Below are positions 50,093-58,011 of a stretch of 64,000 bases of DNA, piece after piece. The notes under the pieces were generated by a model. The model made no database searches and had not been told where the DNA came from. It saw only the letters and a list, made by a program, of their open reading frames with translations. Source of the stretch: Tricholomella constricta (taxonomy: Eukaryota > Basidiomycota > Agaricomycetes > Agaricales > Lyophyllaceae); the NCBI GenBank assembly GCA_013368375.1, contig JAACJP010000004.1, positions 1,922,001-1,986,000 of the forward strand. Reading direction: 5' to 3'. A program made the position numbers and the translations under genes. The first letter of the stretch is position 1, and every line of letters starts with the position of its first letter.

Positions 50093-51689
50093 AAAAGTAG
50101 CGGGCCCTGCGGCGAAGCGCGCTGACACTGTTATGACTTAGTGTGCGGAATTGAAAGTCCTCTGAACGGAGGCACGGGATGAAGGGGGACACGTTTCGGG
50201 TCGCGTGGTTGGAGACCCGCGCCCCTTGATCCGAACCTCCATCATCTCGGATATCCTGTAACCTAGCTCGCGTACCTAGCGTACCGCTCCCCAAGTTCCC
50301 TCTACTCTCGTTTCCTTGGCTCGCTCGGTTATACTCTCCGATACCTTTCGCCTTTATTTTAGCGCATATATCGCACTTTCCGGCGCATATACTGTACTTC
50401 GTCACCATGGTTTCTTCCTCTCTTCCAAGGCAACGTCCCTCTACGCGCTCTACCTCCGCGATACCGCCAGACCCTTCCAATACAACTAGTCATCTTTCCG
50501 ACATCGACGAAGACGCCGTTTCCTTAGGCGAGGAATCCGATGATGCACGCGGTCATGGGGGCCCCTCGGATCCTGGCTTTCCTTCCAAAAAATCCCAAGC
50601 TCTCCGCCCCGTTAAACTTTCTTCTCTCTCATCTGTCGATCCACCCCGCCCTTCCGTGCGACGCGATCTCACCAATCCCTCTGTGGCTTTACCCAAACCT
50701 AAACCCCCTACTTCGAAGTCCAAATCCTCCGACAAAGGAAAATCTCGCGCCCTGACTGATTCCCTTCCCCAGGGCGTCTCCGCCCCTACTGGCCACTCTG
50801 CGCTACCTTCTTCCAGTGACCAGCCTTCCATCGCTACCACAACCACCCCTGCACCTTTCACGACACTTCCCGCGTCACTTGCGGCACTCTCCGCGGCAGC
50901 TACTACGGCTTCACCCACATCCCTTCCAGCCTTCACGCTTCAAGCCGTTACCAACGCCCATAATCATGTCTTAGGTGTCGTCAACAACTCACAACCCGCT
51001 CCCCCTGCGCAGACTGAGCTTCCCCACGACGCCTCCCAACTCGACAATGCACCGGTCACCTCGCCGCCGAAGAAGCGTACAAGAATTAGCACACTTCCTG
51101 TACCCTCCGCCCCATCTACATCCTTACCCGACGTGGATGCCGTCGACAGCTTCATTCAGAGTGCCCGCTCCCTCCTCGCCCCTCCCCAGTCTTCTCGACC
51201 CTCGCTCGTTCACTCGCTCCCTGCCAAGCCTATTCAAACCTTCGCCTCCCCACACAATTCTCTTCAGCAACCGTCCGCTTCTGCCACACCATGTCACTCT
51301 GGTCGCTCTGTACACCCTACCCCTCAGCATTCCTCCGACTCTCACCCCGCCCTCTCTACCCCTCGCAATGACACTCAACACGTCAACCCTCCTCGTGCCA
51401 CCCCGCGCTCCAGTACAGCCCCTTCATCTGCCCACTCTCCTCACATTGAGCCTCCTCCAACTACACGCACATTCACAGAGGCTGAGATGGCGGCCCTCTT
51501 CTCGGAATACGGCAACCGCTTACTGGCGGAAACCGGACTCGGTCACCTTCCTCACGGCAGTGCCCCTCACTTTCCAAGTGCCGGTCTACACGGCCCTCGC
51601 GATACCTCGCCGCTGTGGTCTTCAACCGCGCAACCTCACAGTATGCACTTTCCACACAGTGTGTATTCGCCGTGCACTCACACCCTTCT
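50093..51689 (+). mobile_element. 5' part of an unidentified element, cut by the gypsy insertion
   Basis: Base composition changes abruptly at about 50093, from AT-rich flank to GC-rich sequence (CGGGCCCTGCGG). This is followed by a leader of about 310 bp and a single long frame starting at 50407. The stretch stops abruptly at the left LTR of the chromovirus (51690). If it continues, it does so beyond the second nested element, outside the window. No terminal repeat, target duplication or reverse transcriptase is visible, so calling it mobile is inference from composition, leader and gag-like product. Confidence 0.4.
50407..51689 (+). CDS. Ser/Pro/Thr-rich gag-like protein, truncated by insertion
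   Basis: From ATG 50407 (MVSSSLPRQRPSTRSTS) a single intronless frame of about 427 codons reads disordered Ser/Pro/Thr-rich sequence with acidic (SDIDEDAVSLGEESDD) and basic (SPPKKRTRI) patches. It ends with a short helix-like part (FTEAEMAALFSEYGNRLLAETGLG). It runs into the LTR at 51690, where 28 LTR-coded residues would follow before a stop. Its lack of introns and its position in a TE nest suggest a retroelement gag N-terminus. It has no zinc knuckle in the visible part. A host intronless gene is the alternative. Confidence 0.4.
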
Positions 51690-51881
51690 TGTAAGGGTGT
51701 GGATAGACTTAGGAGTTCACACCAAACTAAACACGACCACTGATTGGATTGTGTGTAGATGTAGGTATGTATAAGTCTAAAGATTATATAATACAGAGGT
51801 GCTGGCTATATATGGCCAGCACCTTTAGAAATAAACAAAGACAAACAACGATCGCTACCATATTCGGTAACGCCCGTTACA
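51690..51881 (-). repeat. LTR of the chromovirus (3' LTR in transcript sense)
   Basis: It is 192 bp with TGTAAGGG at one end and CGTTACA at the other, so both ends are TGT...ACA. The polypurine tract lies directly to its right. It contains a perfect inverted repeat around TATATA (51797-51824). Confidence 0.9.
51797..51824. promoter_or_regulatory. 10-bp perfect inverted repeat enclosing a TATA sequence in the LTR
   Basis: AGGTGCTGGC and GCCAGCACCT flank an 8-base centre TATATATG. The same element occurs in the other LTR at 61586-61613. It may be the LTR core promoter, or an RNA hairpin near the poly(A) site. Confidence 0.7.
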
Positions 51882-51893
51882 CTCTCCCCCTCT
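51882..51893 (-). other. polypurine tract (plus-strand primer) of the chromovirus
   Basis: On the minus strand AGAGGGGGAGAG lies immediately before the LTR start TGTAAC. This is where plus-strand DNA synthesis of a retroelement is primed, and it fixes the transcript direction as minus. Confidence 0.85.
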
Positions 51894-51980
51894 AGATCGA
51901 GCCCCCGGCTCGATCTATCCCCAATTCCGTTGTTTGGATAGTAGACTTGTGTAAGTCCACCATCGTGTTCTCGATGGCTA

Positions 51981-52004
51981 TAGACATATACTTTTATATG
52001 TCTA
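51981..52004. repeat. perfect 10-bp hairpin beside a homopolymer run
   Basis: TAGACATATA and TATATGTCTA are separated by CTTT. A run of about 22 T (minus strand A) follows at about 52008-52030. This lies between the third ORF and the polypurine tract. Confidence 0.8.
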
Positions 52005-52055
52005 AAACTTTTTTTTTTTTTTTTTTTTTCGCGGGCGGTACTGTCATCCCGCCCC

Positions 52056-54350
52056 TCACGCCGCGCCCTCCACCTCGCTGTCCTCCAACCCCGACGGTGC
52101 TCGCCCTGAGACCGAGCCGTCCATGGGGTCGTCTGGCACCTCTCCGCCAGTCCCTTGCATCGGGTCACTGGGTCCCCCCGCGTTTGCGGGTGGCCCTTCG
52201 CTTACACTGCCCACCCCAGCCCCGAGACCTGGTGTGGGCGCCGATACCGCCGCCGCTGTTGCTCCCCCTGAAGTCGTCGCACTTCCCGACGGCCCCGCGC
52301 CTGACCCCGAAGGTCCGGCCTCGGATGACCCATAGTTCAGGGCCGCCCGGACTCCCGCCGTCAACTGGTGTGCCACCGTCAACGGCGTTCTTGACGCGGT
52401 CACCGACCCTACGGCCGATGACCCTGCTATACTGGACATCGACATCGTCGATACTCCACTCGCGCCAGCTACTGGCACGTTAGTTCGTCGTGATGGTGGA
52501 TACCACCACGTCGCTTCCCCCGGCAACGTGTCTTGAGTCCAGTCATGCTGGGTCAAAGCATAGTTGGCCATCCGTGAAAACACGGCGCTGGCCTCGGGAT
52601 CCTCGGTGTGGCCGCCCTGGTAGTCCCGGAGCCACTCCATCCCGAAAGGCTGAGCGTCGACGAAGCGTTCGACGCTTACTCCTTGTTGAGCAAAAAATGC
52701 GGCGATGTCTTCCATCGTCACATTGTCGAGCGGCTGTGCGAACCGCTCGACTGTCTCGACTTCTGCAACGCTCCTTCCGAGCAATTGCAGCGTGTTGCGG
52801 TACAGATTCACTGTACCCATCAACTCACAGGCCATTTGGAGGAATCGAGTTCGATTCCTCATTGCCGCCAGGTCGGCGACACGCCTCGGCGCGCGTGGCA
52901 TGATGATGTTCATGCCGCGGATGTGCGTCAAGGACACTCCCCCAGGTCCTACTACCGTCCCCGGGTACTGGGGTCGGCCATTGTTAACGATGGTTGCCCG
53001 ATTCCGGTACAACCATGCTGCCCAGGTCTCCGCTGGGTCACCATAGTTCGGGTTCGGAACCTTCACAGGTTTCGGCCCCTTGCCCACGGCGTACTTCGCC
53101 GTCACGGCAGCCTGCTTTGCCTTCGCCCATGTAGGGAGTCGCCATTGTGTCATTGCCGACCGCATCACCTCTGTGCGGTTGGCGTCTGCAATCTGCTGGC
53201 AGACTGCAACGAATGCTTTCATTCGCTGCAACGCAAACTCGTTGCCTGGGATATTGGCTGCGGCTATCCAAGCCTCCAGCTCTCCCGTTGACGCGGGCAT
53301 CCCGGTTCCTCCTGCAGGCATCCCCATCCGCGGGGGAGGCAGCCCCATTCGCTCGTTCTCGGCGGCGCGTTGCGCTCGCTTCCCGAATCGGAGCGTATGA
53401 TCGACGGCGCTCAGATGAGCCCCGCCGGGTAGCCTGATGTGGTCCGTAGACCCCAACGGCGCCACCAGGTTGACTGGCGCCGGCCTACGAATGGCCGGCG
53501 TCGTAGTCTGCGCCCCGACGGGCACGGATACCCCGTACGCCTCGACAGGGGTCGGGTACGTCCCCACGTCGATATCCATATAGTCGCCATGACTGGCGTC
53601 TGTATCCTCATGTTCTGCCGGTAGCCCGCCCGGCAGCTGACTCGCTGGAGACAGTCTCGACGATGTCGGTCCTGCCTCGTACGACGCGATGGTTTCACCG
53701 TCGTCAGTGCGGGAGCGCTTTCGCTTCCCGCCTCCATCTTCCTTGTCGCGAGCCTCCAACTGCCCGCGCAGCTCCCTACACTCGTTTTCGCGAGCATAGA
53801 ACTGCTCGCGAAGCTCATCATAATCGGCGCACAAGCGTCGATAATCCGTATCGAAGGACCGCAACTTGTTGCGCAAGTCCTCCCTCTCAACCTTAAGAGC
53901 TGCCAAGTCGGCGCTCTTAATATGTTCCTTCTGTTTGCGGTGGGCTCTCTGTAGGCCCTCCGCTTCCGTGATGGAATCCATCAGCATGTGCGCTGCATAC
54001 GCCGTGCACGTCGTACACCCTCTCGGGTGACTGATCAGGTTGACCTGCTCATTGTAGGTCCACCTCAGCTCGCTTGCGCTCGCTGCTTGTTCCACTGACC
54101 GTGAGCGCTCTCGCGCGCGGCCACTCCCACTCTCTCGTTGCGGCGACAGGTATCTGCCACCGCTATCCCTCTCTCGGGACCGTTCACGTCCTCTCGTTGG
54201 GGATCGCGACCGCTTTCGGTCACGCTCCCCATCCCGTCGGCTGTCTCTGGGGCGGAATTCTCTTCCGCCCCTCGCGTTGTCGTTGTTATCGGGACCACCC
54301 ATTGGGTGGTCCGGCCTGTCTGGTCGGTCATCGCGCGGTGGTCGCTCCAT
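52056..54350 (-). CDS. third ORF of the chromovirus, function unknown
   Basis: ATG 54348-54350 opens 764 codons downstream of pol, in another frame. The N-terminus is Arg/Asp/Glu/Ser-rich (RDRKRSRSPTRGRERSRERD), like an RS domain or nuclear signal. HPRGCTTCTAYAAHMLMDSI has a CxxC. A coiled-coil-like charged helix follows at about residues 130-200 (LKVEREDLRNKLRSFDTDY), then KRKRSR. A conserved-looking folded middle (about 370-600) has PGNEFALQRMKAFVAV, WAAWLYRNRATIVNN, GVSLTHIRGMNIIMP and FGMEWLRDYQGG. The C-terminal 170 residues are Gly/Ser/Ala/Pro low complexity. There is no signal peptide or membrane helix, so it is not an envelope-like protein. A splice acceptor-like tract lies 12 nt before the ATG. 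Confidence 0.8.
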   Translation of the reverse strand: MERPPRDDRPDRPDHPMGGPDNNDNARGGREFRPRDSRRDGERDRKRSRSPTRGRERSRERDSGGRYLSPQRESGSGRARERSRSVEQAASASELRWTYNEQVNLISHPRGCTTCTAYAAHMLMDSITEAEGLQRAHRKQKEHIKSADLAALKVEREDLRNKLRSFDTDYRRLCADYDELREQFYARENECRELRGQLEARDKEDGGGKRKRSRTDDGETIASYEAGPTSSRLSPASQLPGGLPAEHEDTDASHGDYMDIDVGTYPTPVEAYGVSVPVGAQTTTPAIRRPAPVNLVAPLGSTDHIRLPGGAHLSAVDHTLRFGKRAQRAAENERMGLPPPRMGMPAGGTGMPASTGELEAWIAAANIPGNEFALQRMKAFVAVCQQIADANRTEVMRSAMTQWRLPTWAKAKQAAVTAKYAVGKGPKPVKVPNPNYGDPAETWAAWLYRNRATIVNNGRPQYPGTVVGPGGVSLTHIRGMNIIMPRAPRRVADLAAMRNRTRFLQMACELMGTVNLYRNTLQLLGRSVAEVETVERFAQPLDNVTMEDIAAFFAQQGVSVERFVDAQPFGMEWLRDYQGGHTEDPEASAVFSRMANYALTQHDWTQDTLPGEATWWYPPSRRTNVPVAGASGVSTMSMSSIAGSSAVGSVTASRTPLTVAHQLTAGVRAALNYGSSEAGPSGSGAGPSGSATTSGGATAAAVSAPTPGLGAGVGSVSEGPPANAGGPSDPMQGTGGEVPDDPMDGSVSGRAPSGLEDSEVEGAA

Positions 54351-54362
54351 CCGTTGATGGTG

Positions 54363-54375
54363 CTGAAGAAAAAAA
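54363..54375 (-). promoter_or_regulatory. splice-acceptor-like tract before the third ORF
   Basis: On the minus strand TTTTTTTTCTTCAG ends at 54363, 12 nt before the ATG of the third ORF. A pyrimidine tract plus CAG is the normal fungal 3' splice signal. A donor was not found with confidence, so a spliced subgenomic RNA is inferred. Confidence 0.55.
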
Positions 54376-54414
54376 ATCTCAACACGTCACACTGTCGTGT
54401 TTGTGACGCTCGGC

Positions 54415-57400
54415 TTATGCCGATTTTTTCTTCCCACTCTGAGACCTGTTCGGTCCCGTGACTGCGCCCTCGCGGGCCGTATGTCTCGACGCCATTCGTC
54501 GCGCCCCCGTCTTAGCGCGCGTCGTCACCGTCGCCCGCCGGGGAAGGGCTGTCCAGTCCTTCACCCCAATGAGTTCGAGGTAGCTGTCCAGCGCTTCGAG
54601 CTCCTCACATGTCTTGAGTGGCTCCCATGTAGAGTCGCCCATTGTCCACTTGACCAGGAAGGACACCTCCTTCCCGGTCCACTGATGCCCAACGATTTCG
54701 TCGACATAGTATTTGGTTTCGTCGGGGGCCCCAAAATCATAGGCCTCCGGCGTCGCTCTGTTAGGAAACAGAGCGTCGTCATTCGCCTGATGTGGGCGAA
54801 TCCTCGATATGTGGAAACGCGGGTGTATCCTGCGCTTCCTAAGAGCTTCTGGTAACTCCAACACATAGTTGGACGTCTCCGGAAACACCTCGAGGACCCT
54901 ATACGGGCCCACGTATTTAGGTAGTAGTTTACCCGCCCTCCCGGACGGTAGGGACAGGTTATCCGTTGATAGATAGACAAGGTCGTCCTTACCTATCACT
55001 GGATCAGGTCTCCTCCGCGTGTTCGCGTGGTGTCGCTGAAATGTGCGTGCCGCGATAATCGCGTCGTGCGCCGCTGCCATGTTTCGCAGCGCATTCGCTG
55101 CGAACTCCTGAACCCCCGGTGGCGCTTTCGTCCCCGGGTCGATCTTCATCATCACCGTTGGCATATAGCCGTGGTTAACCTCAAACGGGGCGAACCCCAT
55201 TGCCGCGCTAATACTCGAATTAATTGCGAATTCGACCATCGGCAGCGCTACGACCCAGTCCCTCTGGTCTGGTCGTATACACGATCGGATGATCTGCGCG
55301 ATCGACCGATTCGCCCTCTCTGTGGCACCATCCGTCTGAGGATGGAACGCTGTAGACATCAATAGCGTTGACCCCATCAGTCGGTGTAGTTCCTTCCACC
55401 ACTTGGATGTGAACTTGGGGTCCCGGTCGCATACGATCGAGCTCGGGAGACCGTGCAGTCGCACTACCTCCCTCATGTAAATCCACGACAGCTGTGACGC
55501 CGTCGTTCTCGTATTCAGTGGTACTAGGTGCACCTGGGACGTCATCCGGCATACCACTACCCACAAGTAGTTGTATCCATCCACTTCCGGGAACGGACCT
55601 ACAAAGTCCATCCCGATCGACTCCCATGGCTTCGTGGGTATCGGTAACGAGTGCACCAGCCCCGCCGGTGCTCGGTACTCTCCTTTCGTCGTTATACACG
55701 TCTGGCAGGACGCGCAAAACGCCTCGACTTCACGCTGAAGTCGTGGCCACCAGTACCACCGTCGCACATAGTCGGCGGTACGTTGTGGACCGAAGTGGCC
55801 CACTACTCGGTGCGCACGTTCAATCACTTGCCCGTGCAGTGATTGTGCCCCGTTCTTTGCGGAGGGGATGCATAGCACCTCCTCTCCGCCTCTATTCTTC
55901 CCCCACACCAGTCCTTCCTTTACCCGAAAGGATGGGTGCTGAGCGGGTGCGCTCACTACCTTTTTAAACAGCGGGTCCGTCTCGTACCCCGCTTTCACCG
56001 CGGAGAGGAATATCTCATTCCCCTCCCCGTTCTCGACTGTCGATCTCAGGTCCGCTCCGCGTTCCCGAGACTGAAATACGGTGGGGTCGTCCGCACTGTT
56101 CGCGACCGACTCCCCCGCGTCGCTGTCAAAGTCAAAGCGAGATAGATATTCCATCCATCTCGTCTGGCGGCTAGATAGCCGCCTCTGCATCTGGAAGAAC
56201 TCCAGTGCCTTGTGGTCGGTTACCACATGTATGCGGTACCCTATAAGCTTATCCTCCCACTTAAGGAGGGCTTCTAGTATCGCTATCGTCTCTTGCTCGA
56301 ACACACGATAGTGTCTTTGAGCATCCGTAAATTTGCGGGACATAAATCCCGCCGGCCTACATGTCTGCCATGTCGGTCCCTGTCCGTACATTGCGCCCAC
56401 GCCGGATACCGACGCGTCGCAGATAACCCATATGGGTTCATCCTTGCCATGGTCCAATGGCACCAGGACAGGTGTTTTGCAACACGCGTCCTTAATTGCT
56501 TGAAAGCATGACTCGTGGATGGGCCTCCATGCGAAGGCCTGTCCATTCTGTGTCATTGCTGACAGTGGTGTCGTATACGACGATATATCTGGCAGAAAGT
56601 GCGCCAGATACTGTACAAGCCCCAGAAATCTCTGGATATCGCCGTAGTTTCGCGGTCTCCGCCATTCGCGGATACGCGCCATCTTGTCCGCTGTCGCGTG
56701 CAATCCCTTGTCGTCGATTACATGCCCTAGGCAATCGACTTTATCGGAGTAAAGTTCACACTTTTCCTTCTTAAGGTAGAACTTGTTCTCCCTTATCTTG
56801 TCAAAAACGAGCTCGAGATGCTTCTCGTGCTCATCTACCGTAGCGCTGTATACGAACAAGTCGTCCAAGTATACATGTAGAAATATTCCGATAAAGTCTC
56901 GAAATATCATCGTCATGACTCTCTGAAACGTCGCTGGCGCGTTACAGTCCCCTATCTGCATTGTGTGGCTCACAAATGTGCCAAACACAGTTGCGAACGC
57001 GCTTTTGCGCACGTCCGGCAGATGGACACGTACTTGCTCGTATGCATCCGAAAAATCGATTTTTGATCGAATTTTTGCTCGTGCCACATCCAGGCGGATC
57101 TGGTCCTGGTCCGGGAACGGCGTCACATCCTTAATCGTGTTCGCATTCCTTTTCCGACCGTCGACTGCTGTTCGCAGTCGGCCGTCTTTCTTTGGTATAC
57201 AAAGCATTGGTGCAGCTTGTGACGTCTGCACCGACTCCCACCATCCCGCGCGTGTGTAACGCGCGATCTTCTCCATCAGTTGTGTCCGAAGTGAATCCGG
57301 GCACCGTGGCAAGTGGTAATGGTACTGCTTGTCATCGTCGACGAGATTAATGTGGTGATTAACCCCTCGTACCGGAGGTAGTTCCTCCGGTACCCCATTC

Positions 57401-58011
57401 ATGATGTCCTTACAGGACTCCATCCATGCGTCCCGCAATCGCGGGATATCCTCCTCTGTAAGGGCGCCCATCTGAGCTACCCGCTTTCGGTGTCTCTCCG
57501 TCACCGCACGCAGCGACTCGCTGACGTGCTCATCCGTAAACGGATCATCCACTTCCGGTATTACCGGGAATACCGCACGTATTGCTTCCCGCGGTACCCG
57601 GAACCTTGTAAATTCCTGTACGATCTCCTCGAGTTCGCGCAGATCCTTCAGTGTGTGGTAGCGGCTTCGTCCGCTTCTAAGAATGTCGGGTGCTTCGTCC
57701 ACCATTCTTTCAATGTCTTCGGTCGACAACACATCATCGTCCTCCATGATTACCGGGAATGACCTCAGTAATCCCGTTCCCGGAGTGGGCGCATCCACGT
57801 CCTCCTCCTCCTCGATCCTCACTCGCCGTCGCCCTTCCGACGTCCGCGTGCCTTCACTCGGCTTCTCTTCTGGGGTTATTCCTAACCCCCTCCCGTCTGT
57901 GTCCGACCATTCGTCGTTACACACTATCAGAGGCTCGCTCGTTGCCAGTCCCCGATACCGTGGTCGCTCGTCTACATCGTCGACCACGCGCACTCTGCCT
58001 TCCCGCGGTAG
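54415..58011 (-). CDS. Pol: reverse transcriptase, RNase H, integrase, chromodomain
   Basis: The frame follows Gag-protease directly after one UGA. There is no ATG near its start (the first codons are CTA CCG CGG), so it is expected to be made by readthrough. Reverse transcriptase has RTAVDGRKRNANTI, SKIDFSDAYEQV and YLDDLFVY (catalytic YxDD). RNase H has VICDASVSG, FEQETIAILEAL and VVTDHKALEF. The integrase has an HHCC zinc finger (HRVVGH...CASCQTC), the first catalytic Asp in GMDFVGPFPE, the second in CDRDPKFTS, and HPQTDGATERANR with Glu. The C-terminal chromodomain is VDEIVGHQWTGKEVSFLVKW and DSTWEPLKTCEEL, which steers integration to modified chromatin. The chain ends with a basic tail and the stop at 54415-54417. 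All core catalytic residues are present. Confidence 0.95.
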   Translation of the reverse strand, partial: LPREGRVRVVDDVDERPRYRGLATSEPLIVCNDEWSDTDGRGLGITPEEKPSEGTRTSEGRRRVRIEEEEDVDAPTPGTGLLRSFPVIMEDDDVLSTEDIERMVDEAPDILRSGRSRYHTLKDLRELEEIVQEFTRFRVPREAIRAVFPVIPEVDDPFTDEHVSESLRAVTERHRKRVAQMGALTEEDIPRLRDAWMESCKDIMNGVPEELPPVRGVNHHINLVDDDKQYHYHLPRCPDSLRTQLMEKIARYTRAGWWESVQTSQAAPMLCIPKKDGRLRTAVDGRKRNANTIKDVTPFPDQDQIRLDVARAKIRSKIDFSDAYEQVRVHLPDVRKSAFATVFGTFVSHTMQIGDCNAPATFQRVMTMIFRDFIGIFLHVYLDDLFVYSATVDEHEKHLELVFDKIRENKFYLKKEKCELYSDKVDCLGHVIDDKGLHATADKMARIREWRRPRNYGDIQRFLGLVQYLAHFLPDISSYTTPLSAMTQNGQAFAWRPIHESCFQAIKDACCKTPVLVPLDHGKDEPIWVICDASVSGVGAMYGQGPTWQTCRPAGFMSRKFTDAQRHYRVFEQETIAILEALLKWEDKLIGYRIHVVTDHKALEFFQMQRRLSSRQTRWMEYLSRFDFDSDAGESVANSADDPTVFQSRERGADLRSTVENGEGNEIFLSAVKAGYETDPLFKKVVSAPAQHPSFRVKEGLVWGKNRGGEEVLCIPSAKNGAQSLHGQVIERAHRVVGHFGPQRTADYVRRWYWWPRLQREVEAFCASCQTCITTKGEYRAPAGLVHSLPIPTKPWESIGMDFVGPFPEVDGYNYLWVVVCRMTSQVHLVPLNTRTTASQLSWIYMREVVRLHGLPSSIVCDRDPKFTSKWWKELHRLMGSTLLMSTAFHPQTDGATERANRSIAQIIRSCIRPDQRDWVVALPMVEFAINSSISAAMGFAPFEVNHGYMPTVMMKIDPGTKAPPGVQEFAANALRNMAAAHDAIIAARTFQRHHANTRRRPDPVIGKDDLVYLSTDNLSLPSGRAGKLLPKYVGPYRVLEVFPETSNYVLELPEALRKRRIHPRFHISRIRPHQANDDALFPNRATPEAYDFGAPDETKYYVDEIVGHQWTGKEVSFLVKWTMGDSTWEPLKTCEELEALDSYLELIGVKDWTALPRRATVTTRAKTGARRMASRHTAREGAVTGPNRSQSGKKKSA
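57959..57988 (-). other. stem-loop downstream of the gag UGA
   Basis: On the minus strand CGTGGTCG (57988-57981) and CGACCACG (57966-57959) form a perfect 8-bp stem with a 14-nt loop. It begins 23 nt after the UGA (58014-58012), which is followed by CUA. Such structures stimulate stop-codon readthrough in retroviruses and alphaviruses. Confidence 0.7.

Noticed and set aside
52608..53291. Long plus-strand frame opposite the third chromovirus ORF
   Set aside because: It lies fully inside a 764-codon frame on the other strand with better composition; there is no domain.
54065..54385. Additional minus-strand frame between pol and the third ORF
   Set aside because: It overlaps the Arg-rich start of the third ORF in another frame; its composition is only a shadow of that repeat-like sequence.
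57991..57993. GTG as start codon of a separate pol gene
   Set aside because: Nuclear genes do not normally start at GTG, and the same frame continues upstream to the UGA and into Gag. Readthrough explains it better.
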